Assembly (NCBI GenBank): GCA_027924645.1
Contig: BSBN01000187.1
Coordinates: 14,774,001-14,838,000 of the forward strand
DNA: 64,000 nt
Direction of reading: 5' to 3'
DNA from: Cunninghamia lanceolata
Taxonomy: Eukaryota > Streptophyta > Pinopsida > Cupressales > Cupressaceae
Below are positions 1-11,606 of the stretch, in pieces. Position 1 is the first letter of the stretch; each line of letters starts with the position of its first letter. The notes beneath the pieces were generated by a model that had not been told where the DNA came from, did no database searches, and saw nothing but the letters and a program-made list of their open reading frames with translations. A program made the position numbers and the translations under genes.

Positions 1-917
1 TGTTTCATAGCAATATTCAATAATGCTTCTACACTTAAACAATAATTAACAATATTATTGTAAGTTGAAGCACAAAGTCTTTCAACTTACTTCATAAAAA
101 GATTCACGAACCAAGTGAATAATCTCAAGTACAAAGTCTTCAAATTATCCCCAAAAAGATTTTAAAATAAACTGTATCACCAGTTGGAGCACAAAGTTTG
201 TCAACTAACAACACCACTGATCCACGCAAATGTGATTGAAAATCATAGCGCAAAGTCTACAAGTTCTCAACACAGTTCATATACAAAGTGAACAACTACA
301 AGCTCAAAGTCTTTATAACCCTTCACCAAGAAACACTTTCAACACACATAGATTCAAGAAAATAATATAACACAAATTTTATATAACTTATCTTGAATGT
401 CCTCCAATCATAATAACCAAGCACCACTTTATCCAATCAATCAACAAGAGAAATCAGCAAAAATTCCATATGTACATCCTCGCTCATACAAATTTGATTC
501 AACACAAAGTTTGATATCAAAACTTGCCTTCTTTATTGATTGGAATTGATCATACAATATGAACACAAAGTCTCAAAGTTGAGTCTCAATTTGGGCAGCA
601 CTTTGTTGCATAAGATTAAAGATAAAAATTACAATAGAGGCCCTCTTTATTTATAGGGAGAGGCCTAGAGCAAAAATAAGAAAAATCTAACTACTTTGAC
701 TTATTCAACAAAAGAGTCCTATTTGACTTAGGACTTCCTTTGTCTCACATGTAATTACATTTTGGAAAAATACATGTGAATATGTCCAAAACAAAATATA
801 AATTGCATATACAAAACTGAAAATAAACTAAGGCACGAAGAAGAATATCAGCTACCACCCTCATTCTTCATTGTAACTGCTATTAAAAGGTAAGACTGCA
901 GATTGCATATCTGGTTT
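1..917. repeat. AT-rich non-coding stretch with a dispersed CACAAAGTCT motif
   Basis: I see no gene here. A degenerate motif built on CACAAAGTCT followed by CAA recurs about eight times (near 70, 130, 187, 246, 283, 304, 500 and 560), at irregular spacing of 20-200 bases. At about 640-662 the minus strand reads a TATA-like CTATAAATAAAG inside an imperfect inverted repeat of GGCC ends. Left of it the minus strand has an AATAAAG signal. This order, promoter then polyadenylation signal, suggests a minus-oriented LTR or its remnant, but no LTR ends or partner copy are visible. Confidence 0.35.
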
Positions 918-1187
918 CTATTCATCACCACTATCAACACTCTTCAAGAAATTGTGATACATGGCCTTCACTACTTCCATCTCATAAATGTCTGGTCCAA
1001 CTGTATTGTCTGAAACAACATGAGCTTTGACGATGGCATCTTTCACCATCTTTATCACCTTCTTCGGTGATAGGTCAGTCATTTGGAAAGTGAGCACCTT
1101 TAGATGACGTGATGACCTCGGCAGTTCGCAGAAGAAACTGCAACAAAAAGTCATGATCTTGGCTTTGGATGAAGATGGCTCTAACAT
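918..1187 (-). CDS. Unrecognised 89-codon ORF
   Basis: This open frame of 89 codons ends in an acidic tail (SGDE). Residues 40-89 are mixed charged and hydrophobic and look protein-like, with the stretch KKVIKMVKDAIVKAHVV likely helical. No family is recognised. It lies just upstream, on the minus strand, of the TATA-bearing LTR-like stretch, the same place the acidic-tailed 3' ORF of element D has relative to its LTR. It may therefore be the last piece of a decayed retroelement ORF, or chance. Confidence 0.25.
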   Translation of the reverse strand: MLEPSSSKAKIMTFCCSFFCELPRSSRHLKVLTFQMTDLSPKKVIKMVKDAIVKAHVVSDNTVGPDIYEMEVVKAMYHNFLKSVDSGDE

Positions 1188-2473
1188 TAACTCTAGAGCA
1201 AACTCTAGAAGAAATGTCTACCACGAACACTTGTTGAGAACTGCAAAAGGCCATGATCTCGCAGTCAGGGAAAAAATTGGGTAAACTGGGTCAACTGCAA
1301 TTCGATGATCATGGACAGGAAACCATGTGTTTGAAGGACTTGAGTGTGCAAATCAAGGTGAAGGTGAAAGTGGACTAAAGGCATCATTTGCAAGAATTTC
1401 CCAGTGTTAGGAAGTTTTGAGAGAGAGATGCACGGGCGGTCAAAATGGCCGCTCCTGCAGGTCGGGGTAATGTTTGACAATGTAAGGGTGGTTAATTATG
1501 CCGCCTCTGCAGGTTGGTGATTTTGTTGTGTGCAAGGTCGGCCAAAATGGCCGCCTTTACAGGTAACGAGATTTTGCAAGGTTTGATGTTTGGGCAGCAA
1601 ATCTCACCGATGGTGCATAACACAAGTTGCAAGGTTTTCATGTAAGGGCGGCGAGAAACATCGACATGGCAAGTAATTTGGAGAACAACTTCAAGTGTCT
1701 AGGCAAGTGATTTCACCGCTTATACAAGTGGAATACCTCATACTTTATGCAAAGGCAGTGGGAACTGCCACCCATACAATTGGTGATGGATTAACTAAGG
1801 GTTTAAACATGGCATGTTTCATGCCAAGTGGAATTGGTAAAGCAGCGAATAGCGCCGACGTTGCATGTCAATGATATAAGGGTTTTTGTTTATGAAGGAG
1901 CGGCGGTTAAATCTCGCCTAACCTTCGAAACCAAATGATACAAACCCTAGGTTATCACAAGAGATAATCAACAAGAGAAACATGAAAACCTAGAAGAAAG
2001 AAACGCCAACGATGGATCCAGATTGCGGTAATTTCCTTTCAGACTCTCCTCCGTGGTGTTGGCTCAAGCATAAATGATAAAAGAAGAATAACAAACAAAC
2101 AAAAAGGTCAAAAATGGCTTAAAACCTCCTCTCATACAAAAGGTCAAAAAGGTCAAAAATGCATTTATTGCACATAAGTTAACTGTCGTGAATTAAAAGA
2201 TGTATTGGCGGGTGTTTTCGCCACTTCTACACTAGGCTTCCAACATCAAAAACATGTATGAGCGGCTGAAAACACCGTTCCTTCATGTCAAAACAAAAAG
2301 ACCTCAAACATGTAATAGCAACGAAAAATACCGCTTTTACGTATTAACACAAAACCTTTAACATGTAATAGCGGTTGAAATCACCGCTTTTACATGTCAA
2401 AACTCAAAAGTTTTCTAACACCTGAAATTGACTAAAAATTGACCTTTTAACTAGTTTGTGACTTGAATGATCT
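1188..2473. repeat. Non-coding region with GCGG...CCGC imperfect hairpins
   Basis: No convincing gene is present. Between about 1430 and 2400 a short inverted motif recurs: a GCGG-type arm, 6-12 bases, then CCGC, often followed by TGCAGGT or TTTACATG. Clear copies are near 1436-1460, 1488-1515, 1535-1562, 2208-2232, 2258-2283, 2305-2335 and 2362-2400. The last is a long palindrome with ATGTAATAGCGG on one arm and CCGCTTTTACAT on the other. The region precedes the 3' LTR at 2750 and may be an untranslated part of that element. Confidence 0.4.
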
Positions 2474-2719
2474 TTGAAAATATCGAGAAACCAATTCAAG
2501 GGAATGTTGCAGACCAATTTAGAATGTCAAATGACTTCGCACGAGACCAAGGGAATCTTGTCTCGATTTGCGAACTTAGAGTGTAGATTCATGAAATGGA
2601 CAAGTTTCATGGGGTTGTCTACAAAAATGAGCGTAGCTGATTTTGAGAACAACACCTGTACCAAAAACAAACTAGGGCATTTATCATTATCAGAAAAATT
2701 ATTCTTTGAAACAATGTGA
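2474..2719 (+). CDS. Unrecognised short ORF before the 3' LTR
   Basis: An 81-codon frame ends 30 bases before the LTR at 2750. The predicted protein has no recognisable domain, signal or membrane segment. The opposite strand is also open here, so the frame may be fortuitous. If real, it is the last ORF of element A. Confidence 0.15.
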   Translation: MKISRNQFKGMLQTNLECQMTSHETKGILSRFANLECRFMKWTSFMGLSTKMSVADFENNTCTKNKLGHLSLSEKLFFETM

Positions 2720-2732
2720 TAAAACACATTAC

Positions 2733-2749
2733 TTCAAAGAGGGGCAAAA
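2733..2749 (+). promoter_or_regulatory. Polypurine tract of element A
   Basis: A purine run around AAAGAGGGGCAAAA directly abuts the TG of the LTR at 2750. This is where a plus-strand primer for reverse transcription is expected, and it marks the LTR as a 3' LTR of an element lying to the left. Confidence 0.55.
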
Positions 2750-3977
2750 TGTATACACCTAAAAATGACACGACTCTGTCTAAATAAATATTCTTAATAT
2801 TTATTTCATTCTAATTCTTCTATCAATAAATAAATAAACAAATTTATTTATTTAATTCATATTCCTCTAAGTTGATTAAATATCAAAATATTTAATTACC
2901 TCTTCTAAAGTGAAAATTAAATAAAATCGTTTATTTAATTAAAATTCTTCGAAACAATTAAATAATTCTTAATTATTTAATTAAATCAAGTCATTCTTCC
3001 AAATTTGAATAAATCAAATCAAATTTATTTAAATTCTCTCAATCTCCAAAAATAAAATACAATCAAATATTTTATTTATTCTTCCAAATCATGCTAAAAC
3101 AATTAAATAAATCTATTTATTTAATTTGCTTTCTTATCTTTTAATTCTTCCAAATTCATTCTAAATTAAATAATATCAATTATTTAATTGTTTCTTCCAA
3201 TAATATCTTCTCTAAATTTAAATAAATCAAATATTTATTTAAGTTGTCCATTTCTTCTAAATTGAGTTATCTCTAAATATAATTCAATCCTTGTGCACAT
3301 GCAATTGAATATTCCAAATATTTAATTGAGCTAAAATATCTTCTCATCCTCATGCAATTTCCATCCTCTAGTTCTATTCTCTTAACTAATTGATTTATTC
3401 TTTTAATTGATTTATCTCTTTAGTTAACTCATTCTTCTATTTTATTAATTCCTCTCTTGCAAAATAGAGAAGGACACATGTCTTCTTCCTATTCGTGCAC
3501 ATTCCTCAATCATTCTATACTATTGATCTTCTCATTTTTTCTATACCATTGATCCTCTTCTCTCTCTAAAGTCTATAAATTGAACCCTATTTCTCCATTT
3601 CATTCATCTGGGCTTTAAGTAAACTTACTCTGTAGGAATTACAATGTGCCTTTGACACCAATTCCTTCATTGCTTGTGATCAACCTGTTACCATACTATT
3701 ATCATTGTTGTGAAGCTCATCTTCATGGAGAAACTATCATAGTTGTTCCCATTTGAACATCTTGGAATCATAGTAAGGAAGTGCACCTTCTGAGGGCCAT
3801 ATTCATAGACAAGATAATTTGTGATAGGCGATCAATGGAAGCTGAGAATTAAAGAGGTTTGCTTTGTATTGTTTCATTGTTTTATTAAACCTTCTTTTGT
3901 TCATTATTTCATTGAGTTTTGGGTATTATTGATATTATTATATTGATTATTCATTTAGATCCAATTTTCCCTTAACA
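2750..3977 (+). mobile_element. 3' LTR of plus-strand gypsy-like element A (1,228 bp)
   Basis: The segment starts TGTATACACC and ends CTTAACA. Its first 500 bases are an AT-rich series of TTTATTTATTTAATT-type palindromes, as in the U3 of the LTR at 55640. The two LTRs also share the TATA(G)ACACCTAAA start, so they look like one superfamily. A TATA box (TATAAAT) lies near 3583. No target duplication can be tested because the other end is outside the window. The flank on the right is minus-strand coding relic J, so A seems to have inserted there. Confidence 0.55.
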
Positions 3978-4199
3978 ATTACCACTCCATGATTTTAGTT
4001 TTCATTTCCTTTGGAACCATCTCTTTTTTCTTCGATAATTCTCCTTTCTCGAAGGATCTAATTTCTATGTGGTTTATTGTTTTGTTTAATGGTTTTATCT
4101 TCTTGATTTGTATTGACTGTAGAGTTGGATTTGGAATGGTGACTCTATTTTTTGATAACTCATAGTCGATAGGAATTCCTATCTTCTTCTTTGTCATGT

Positions 4200-5345
4200 T
4201 TGTTTCAATCATGCTAAAATGTTATGGGTCTCCTTTGTGATATATATTTTTCCAAGGTGTAAAAATTGAACCTCTTCGAATAATGTGGATGATGCCACCT
4301 TCATTGTATGTATCCATGGTCTACCTAACAATAATTTGTAATTGTTGTCTTTGTCAATGACGTAAAATATATAGTGGGAACTATTTTAGGTCCTAAGGAG
4401 ACTAGTAGCTTGATCTTTCCAATTGTTGACACTTTTATATTGTCATAACCTCTAAGAGTACCTCGACATGTTGTGATGTTTGTGTGTTCATAGCCCATCC
4501 TTTAGAAGAGAGAAAATGGAACTATATTCATAGAGGCTATGCCATTGTCCTCTTTATGCATGTGTCATAAATCCATACTTTTAATTACAACGCTAGATCC
4601 CCTTTGTTGGTCAACTCATCCTCAGAAGGCATTTGTTTTAGGTCAAAGGAAAATCATGAATCTTGTAATTCAACATTCAGTGGGTTCATATCAAGATTAA
4701 CTTGGTTAATTTATTCACTAGGAGGAGGAGTGATCCAATCTAAATACTCTAACCCTATGGATTTTAAAAGGGTTGGCCTATGTGATGGTGATTTTTTAAG
4801 AGGATTTATGAAAGAAATGTGAGATAGGTCTTCTTCAAATCTTTGATTAATTCATAGCGTCTAATCTGGGTCAGTGTACACTCTACGACTTAAACTATCT
4901 CTTCATGAAGTTCTATTTGTTTGTTACCATGTTCAAAATCTTCCTCATGTAATATTTACACTAGTCCTAACATCCTTGCTTCTCCTTTTAGTCCTAGTTG
5001 CATAGGGATATTTTTCCCTGAGGCTTTTGGAGGATTCACTAACCCTAAAGTTATTGCATTGTTATTGTTTGCTTCATTGTTCTGATGTGTCGGGAAGGGG
5101 TATTAGAAGATTTCCATTTCCACATTTTATGGTGCAATAGGTGGTTATGATGGTTTGTTGTTATTATTATTTATCATGGCTTCTTTTGGGTTTAGGATCA
5201 TTTTGATGAATAATCATTGTTGATCTTCAAGAAATTGTACAATGAGTCTATTGTACTCTCTACATGACTTAGTGTTATGCCCCTTTGTTCTATCAAAAGA
5301 ACAAAATTGATTATATTTGTAGGGAGGCTGGTCATATCTATTATT
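4200..5345 (-). pseudogene. J: gag knuckle and protease remnant
   Basis: Near 4310-4340 the minus strand encodes GRPWIHTMK, the same block that ends the protease in F (GRPWIHTLK). Around 5270-5345 it encodes C-x2-(F)D-x4-H-x4-C followed by a charged helix, the counterpart of the C-x2-H-x4-H-x4-C knuckle of F. Stops and frameshifts break every long frame. The function would have been RNA packaging (knuckle) and polyprotein cleavage (protease). The aspartate-containing active site is not identifiable. Confidence 0.5.
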
Positions 5346-5689
5346 GTTCTAGTTTTGATTCCATGTTTATTGATTGTCTCTTTGGTAATAGCTATTATTA
5401 CAAGGTTGATCTATTGCATTTACATTCAAAGGGAAATAGTCTCTTTCATTGTAATCATCCCTCACCTTGTTCCTAATTGGGGGTTGATTTGTCACCCCAT
5501 CTATAGTTGCATTCTTGTTGTTCTTCAATATCTTAATTTTGGAAGTATTGTTTCCACCATTTTCATTTGTTTGAGTTACTAGCCATCCATTCATGCCATG
5601 AGTTTTTCATCCACTATCGATGGTAACTTCATAAATCTACAAGGTGCTTTCTAGCACTTCCTCATAGAACTTGTAGGTAATTTCCATAC

Positions 5690-6340
5690 TTCCTCTTGAG
5701 TATCCCTATCAAGGGAATGTAAGAAAATGTCACAAAATTCTCAGTGATCCATGTTTGTGGCACTTGTTGATGACTAGAATACTTGTCTCCATCATGTAAC
5801 AAAATGTGCCACTGATTCATTTGTGCATTATTTTATAGTGAGAAATTCATGAATCCCTATTTTGATAAGTTTGTTCATGTCAAATTCCATGACAAACTCT
5901 CCTATAATTTGGTGAAAGGAATTAATTGAAGTCTTAGGTAGCCAATTATACCAATCTAAGAAAATCCATTTGAGCATCTTTGCAAAATTCTCACAACAAC
6001 TACGTCCCAAGCAAGGAGTTCTCTTTGTAGTTGTGTAGTCTTTGATGTGTGAGTTTGGGTCTCCCTCACCTTTGAACTTTACTAAATTAGGGAGGGGTCA
6101 TGGTAGTAACACATCTCATATGACATGGTCAAGAGGCTCTTTTAGATATTACATATATGTTCCTAAGAATGTACTTTGAGATTGCGGGGTTGAGAGCATT
6201 AACCCTATTGGTGGATTTGATATTCGGGTGCATCGACTTGATTTGGTTGACAATTCTAAATGGTTTGAAAGTTTTGCATCATATGATTTCCATTTGGTAA
6301 GGTCTCATTAATTCCATTCTATGGGTAAAAGATTAAGTAA
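5690..6340 (-). pseudogene. J: Gag capsid remnant
   Basis: Two blocks match the Gag of F at the motif level: LVKFKGEGDPNSHI (near 6040-6090), equivalent to the IPQFEKYKGKGNPEDHL block of F, and a Trp-rich block with WYNWLPKTSINSF (near 5900-5950), equivalent to EWFSHLPPGIKSF. This is the retrotransposon gag core that assembles the particle. Upstream, to 6340, a Pro/Ser/Thr-rich part of the amino end is legible but broken by stops. Confidence 0.5.
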
Positions 6341-6351
6341 AAGGGGGTTTT

Positions 6352-6871
6352 TGTTGATAACATAGTCAAGAGACACTACTGATAGAATGTTGTCATTGAT
6401 GGTAACAAGGTTTGGTAAAGGTCTGGAACACTAACTTAGTCAAAATCGCTAAGTATGGGCAAGCTACATAGTATTAGAGATTGGCTCAATATGCCTCTAT
6501 AGTTGAAGATCATTACATGTAGTTTAGGTATGTTGTTCATTGATATTTGGTGATCACATTTTCCAGTGTTCAAGTTCTGACTTCCTCCAGAAGTCATATG
6601 GTGAATTGTCTAAGTCTAGATGAATAGAGATAAGCCTGAAACTGTGTAAAGCACATGAGTATTTTGGTCTGCATTCCTCCACTATTGAGTATTTTTATTT
6701 GCAGTTCTAAGGCAATGTAGAAACATGTCATAAGCATCTAAATTTAGATTTATAGTGCTTGAAGTCCACTAGATCATATTTGACAAATTCTCCAGTATCA
6801 GCTTTTAGTCTAACAATATTTCTCTGTGATAGAACAACAGTTCTAATATCTGCATTTATCTATGAAAGAAT
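6352..6871 (+). mobile_element. Solo copia LTR H, left part
   Basis: H starts TGTTGATAACATAG at 6352 and resumes at 19370 after element B. It shares a TTGTCATTGATG-type block near its start with the LTR of B read on the minus strand, so it is a related Sirevirus-like LTR in the opposite orientation. GTTTT at 6347-6351 is repeated directly after its end (20333-20337), the expected 5-bp target duplication. No internal region remains, so it is a solo LTR of about 1.48 kb left by recombination between two LTRs. A purine run (AAAAGGGGG) just to its left looks like a polypurine tract but sits in J sequence. Confidence 0.65.
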
Positions 6872-8203
6872 TGTTGGAATTAGGTCAGACAACTAAGAGG
6901 GGGGTGAATTATTTGTCTACAACTTTAACCTTTTCTTCTTTTAATCTTCTTTAATAACTTACAAATAGATTGATGATGTAAACATCAAAGAATGAATTAA
7001 CAACACATGAGAAGAAACAAGATGAACACATATAACACTAGAATTTTTTACATGGAAACTTGGTTAAGGGAAAACCATGGTGGGGGTTAACCCACAAGAT
7101 TTGTACCCTATTAAAAGTACTTAAAAGAAATGGGAAGACACTTGCCTTCGGGTGCACTACCAGAGCTCATTGCTCAAAGAGGCTCACTACCTACAGGATT
7201 TTATGTTTAGTATAGAAGGAATGAACTGAGAAATAGCATCTTCTTCATGCCTGGTTCAGTCCCATTGAAAGCTCACAAAACTTCTACTCTGCCCTCAAAC
7301 ACTTCTTCACTATCACTTCATACCTTATTGTTTTTGTTCCTTTGCTCCTCTTCTCTGCTCTACCTTTGTACCTTTCTTAGGATTTTATCATTTTCATACA
7401 ACAACTTTCCACAACTTATCCACAAACATTTATATGCTTCATCAACCTTCAAATGAACATCAAGGTCAGCTTGAATTAATGTGGATCATTGTACTGTCAG
7501 CCAAACATAGCTGGGACTTGAATCTTTTTCAATCAACACACTACACTCTAGAGAGTTGCTCTTAGATCATCTGCAACATGCTTGGATCATCCAGTCAGCC
7601 AAGACTAGGAAGAATAGTAACACCAAGGAAGAAATCTTCAACAATGAGCTTAATCTTCAATGCAGACCTCCAACATAATAGGCACACAATCTAGAGATCT
7701 CCATAAGCACATTGAATTCAACAATAACATCCACACTACTCCAAATCATCTGAATCACTTGCATCTTCATCCAAAACCTCAAGAACACTGTCTGCCATGA
7801 CTGTGACACTAGAACAATTGCTTACAGACCTCCAAACCATGAACCACTTGAGTTGAGGATACACACTCACTTCTCAAACATGCCACTAAATCCATAGATC
7901 ATAAGTTTTCATTGCAGAGCAATCCAGACCAATTTCTTGTCACTCTGTCACTTCTGAACACTATAAAACCCAGTTCTACTCAGATGGCCATAGCTTCTTC
8001 AACTCTTCATGCAGACCTCTCAAATATTAACTAGAGCTACTTCAAATAATCCTCTACACAACCATATGGTCTGGGTATTTTGATCTTCATTCCTCTAGAA
8101 ATGTGAGGCAATCTCTTTCACCGATCTGCACTGTTTCCCTTGTTTCTAACAAAGAGATATGTTGACATCAATGACAACGCATCATAGGCACATATTTGCA
8201 ACA
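6872..8203 (-). repeat. B 3' LTR (1,332 bp)
   Basis: On the plus strand it runs from TGTTGGAATTAGG to ATATTTGCAACA, with TGTTG/CAACA inverted ends. It matches 12749-13285 plus 18563-19364. By eye the first 150 bases of the two copies differ at roughly one base in ten. The minus strand carries TATAAAT at 7428-7434. Confidence 0.88.
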
Positions 8204-8539
8204 ATCTCCCCCTTTGTCATTGATGGCAACATATGATGTGAGAAAATGACTCAACCATCAATACAAGGATTTCTCCCCCTTTTCTCTTATCGCTTCTACA
8301 ACCACTTTCTTCACTGCTCCCCCTTTCATCAACAACTAGTTTTTCACATGACTACTCTCCCCCTTTGACATCAATGGCAAAGGGCACATATTTGCAATCT
8401 TTTCTCCCCTTTTTGTTTTAGACTAATCTCTAAAATTTGCATACTGACTACTCCCCTTGAGTAGTGTCTCCTTAACATCAATTTGGATCATAAGATATGA
8501 CTGTGAATTCCTTCAAATTGATGCACACTAGTGCATCTT
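8204..8539 (-). promoter_or_regulatory. B: repeated polypurine tracts upstream of the 3' LTR
   Basis: Read on the minus strand, AAAGGGGGAGA abuts the LTR (8205-8215). Similar tracts follow at 8271-8284, 8315-8326, 8355-8366 and 8401-8414. Next to one tract, 8368-8400 resembles the start of the LTR itself (GACATCAATGGCAA...CACATATTTGCAA). Multiple polypurine tracts are a known hallmark of Sireviruses. They prime plus-strand DNA synthesis. Confidence 0.7.
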
Positions 8540-10058
8540 AGTTCTAAATAGGAGGGGTAATAACCCCTAGATTCCCTCTAAGATACTCAAAAGTATCCTT
8601 AGCCAGAGGCTTGGTGAATATATCCACAATCTAATCCTTTGAATAAACAAACTCTATTTTGACTTCATTCTCACTTACTTTCTCTCTTAAGAAGTGAAAC
8701 TTGATGGATATGTGCTTTGTCTTTGAATGCAACATCGGATTCTTTGAGATGTTTATTGTACTTGAATTATCATAGAAGATTGTAACATGCTCTTCAAACA
8801 CAATTCTGATATCCTTCAACATTTGTTTCATCCACAAGACTTGAGTACAATTGCTTGCTGCTGCTATATACTCTGCCTTTATAGTAGATAGAGATATTGC
8901 CTCCTTCTTGTTGCTCAACCAAGAAACCAATCTCCTTCCCAAGAAGAATGCACCACCACTAGTACTTTTCCTGTCATCCACATCTCCTACCCAATTAGCA
9001 TCTGTATATGCATGAAGAGTGAAGTCATTATCCATTGGATACCATAAGCCATAATCAGATGTTCCCTTTATATATCTAAAAATTCTTTTGACTGCTACAA
9101 CATGGGATTTCCTAGGATCAACTTGAAATCTAGCAACAAGTCCAACTGCATTCATAATGTCAGGTCTAGTTTGAGTTAAATAAAGCAGTCCTCTAATCAT
9201 TGATCTATACCTTTTCTGATATGCCTTAGGTGAATCATCATCTTTACTCAACTTACATCTGGTTACCATAGGAGTACTTACCAGTTTTGAGTCATCCATT
9301 CCAAACTTTTTCAACAATTCTCTCACATACTTAGATTGAGATATGAAGATACCTTTATCTGACTGAGTGATTTGTAGACCTAAGAAGAAATTTATTTCAC
9401 CAAACATGGACATTTCAAATTCACTTTGCATCTGATCAGCAAATTTCTTACACATGCTTCCATTTCCACCAAAAATGATATCATCAACAAATACCTCAAC
9501 AATTAAGATGTGCTCATGATCAATCTTGAAATAAAGATTACTGTCAAATGTGCCTTTGCTAAATCCTAGCTTTAGTAGATACTTATCTAATCTTGCATAC
9601 CAGGCTCTTGGGGCTTGTTTAAGTCCACACAAAGCTTTCCTCAATCTACATACCATATCTTCTTGATCAGACAACTAGAATCCTTTCGGTTGCTTAATGT
9701 AGATTTCTTCCTCTAACTCTCCATTCAAGAATGCTAGCTTGACATCCATCTGGTAAACTTTGAAATCCTTGAATGTAGCAAATGCAAGAAATAATCTGGC
9801 TGCTTCAATTCTTGCCACCAGAGTAAATGTTTCTTCAAAATCAATTCCCTCTACTTGAGAATATCCTTTGCATACCAATCTTGCTCTGTTTCTCACAACT
9901 TCACCATCTTCATTCAATTTATTCCAGAAGATCCATTTGGTTCCAATTACATTTTTTTTAGGTCTAGGAACAAGATCCCAAGTATGATTCTTTTCAATTT
10001 GCATTAATTCTTCTTCCATTGCTTTTACCCAGTTCTCATCATTACAAGCTTCATTCAC
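8540..10058 (-). pseudogene. B: reverse transcriptase and RNase H
   Basis: This part copies the element RNA into DNA and removes the RNA strand. The reverse transcriptase begins with the copia block W-x-KAMEEEL and continues through [16 protein letters not shown]. The catalytic FVDD is intact (about 9490-9500). RNase H follows with YTDANW, the Glu in KAEY and the Asp in FYDNSS, so all visible active-site residues remain. A TAG at about 9672-9674 splits the polymerase, and another near 8632 precedes the usual IFTKPL carboxyl end, which is still readable to about 8540. Both look like single-base nonsense changes. This is the best kept coding part of B. Confidence 0.85.
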
Positions 10059-10418
10059 TGTTTTTGGTTCAATCTTTGAAATCAGGCAATACTCTACTTG
10101 ATCTTCAGTAATTCTTCTTCTAGTTTAAACACCTTTATTCTTGTCTCGTATGATTTGATATTCAGAATGATTCAACCTTACATACCTATGGGTTTTGGGA
10201 GTTTAAGATTGAACTTCTGATTCTTGAGCTTGTTCCTCAACATTTGCACTAACTTCTTGAGTCATTAGATTTTCTAGATCAATCTGGACCTGAGTCTGGA
10301 TTTGAACTTGCTTTACTTGACTTTGACTTTCATCTTGATCATCTAAATCATATCCACAAGGCCTAGAAGGTCTTTCTTTGCTCTCATCAACCTTGACATT
10401 AGCACTTTCAATAATCTT
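10059..10418 (-). pseudogene. B: integrase-reverse transcriptase linker
   Basis: The minus strand between integrase and polymerase reads as a poorly conserved, Gln/Glu/Ser-rich linker, as is usual in copia polyproteins. It has in-frame stops near 10122 and 10205 and no recognisable domain. Confidence 0.4.
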
Positions 10419-11290
10419 TTACAATCTCTTGTTGAAGCACCAGTATGCCTTGCTTTGAGTAGAGTAACCCAAAAATATTCCTTTGTCACTTCTTGTATCA
10501 AACTTGCCTAGATCCTCATCTCTTTTGATATAGAATTTTCTACCAAAAAATTTGAAATATTTCACAGTTGGAGGATGACCAAACCATAGTTCATAAGGTG
10601 TCTTACCAGGATTACCTTTTATCTGTACCCGGTTAAGAGTGTAGACAACAATACTCACAGTTTCTCTCCAATAGACTTGTGGAACATTTGCTTCCATCAT
10701 CATGGCCCTAGTAGCTTCTTGAATGGTTTGGTTCTTTCTTTCCACAACTCCATTCTGCTGAGGAGTCCTAGGAGCAGATAACTATCTTTTTATTCCATGA
10801 TTTTCACATAATTTATCAAACTCACTAGAGGTAAACTCTCCACCTCTGTCAGATCTTAGATACTTTATCTCCACACCAATCTCATTGTCCACCATAACCT
10901 TGAACACTTTGAATTTGTCAAGAGCTTCTGATTTTTCTTTCAAGAAAGTTACTCACATCATCTGGGAGTAATCATCAATCAGCAACATAAAATATCTGTC
11001 TCCTTACACACTTCTAATTCTAGTAGGACCACATAGATTAGTATGCACAAGTTCCAATAGTCCGCTTGAAATTTTTTCTTTATTCTTGAATGAAGTTCTG
11101 TTCTATTTCGCCAATTGACATTCTCTACACATACTATTTGTAGGTTTCACAAGTTTTAGAAGGTCTCTTACAGACTCAGTAGAACTTATCTTGATAATAT
11201 TATCAAAATTCACATGACACATTCTCTTATGCCATAACCACTAATCAATCTGAGAAATCAAACAACTTTGGCTAGTACCACTTGAATGAA
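10419..11290 (-). pseudogene. B: integrase
   Basis: Integrase would insert the DNA copy into the host genome. The zinc-binding part has His residues in WHKRMCH (about 11215-11245) and the Cys pair CREC (about 11125-11135). In the core, the second Asp (LRSDRGGEF, codon 10848-10850) and the Glu (NGVVERKN, about 10735-10750) are present. The first catalytic Asp, expected before the Cys-Gly-Pro motif, is Asn (codon 11037-11039), a change a single G to A could make. At least four stops interrupt the frame. The GKTPYELW block near 10580 marks the carboxyl part. Confidence 0.8.
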
Positions 11291-11299
11291 AGATGTTAC

Positions 11300-11606
11300 C
11301 TTTAGTTTGTGTACCTGATGTAATCAATGTTCTGGAGCTTGCTAAAATTTTGCATTTTCCATCCTTGAATCGAAGATCATACCCTTTGTCAACCAACTAT
11401 CCAACACTAAGAAGATTATACTTCAATCCTTCTACATACAGAACATCATTAGTGTTATTCTTACCATCAAAAGAGATGGATCCTCTACCACGAATTCTGC
11501 CAGTTGAATTGTCTCCAAACTTCACAATTCCACCTTCATATCTTTCCAAAATTATGAACTTACTTTTATAACTAGTCATATGATGAGAACATCCACTATC
11601 AATCAC
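11300..11606 (-). pseudogene. B: aspartic protease
   Basis: Typical copia protease: DSGCSHHMT at about 11575-11600 holds the DSG active site, and YNLLSVG near 11400 is the usual end block. It would cleave the Gag-Pol polyprotein. The frame is open over this core but ends in a stop at about 11397-11399. Confidence 0.8.

Larger units (their letters stand above)
3978..6351 (-). mobile_element. Decayed Ty3/gypsy relic J, left part (minus strand)
   Basis: On the minus strand this stretch keeps scattered blocks of Gag and protease in the order seen in element F: capsid-like block (5700-6100), zinc knuckle (about 5270-5345) and the end of protease (about 4250-4340). Many stops and shifts separate them. 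It is interrupted on the right by solo LTR H and continues at 20338. On the left it is cut by the LTR of A. The relic shares motifs with F and is probably an older member of the same Tat-like group. Confidence 0.55.

Noticed and set aside
6330..6351. Purine run as a polypurine tract making H a 3' LTR of a full element
   Set aside because: Sequence to the left is minus-strand coding relic J up to the boundary, and GTTTT occurs on both sides, which fits a solo LTR better.
7247..7456. Plus-strand 69-codon frame with a hydrophobic stretch in the B LTR
   Set aside because: It lies inside the LTR promoter region, is antisense to the element, and is interrupted in the other LTR copy.
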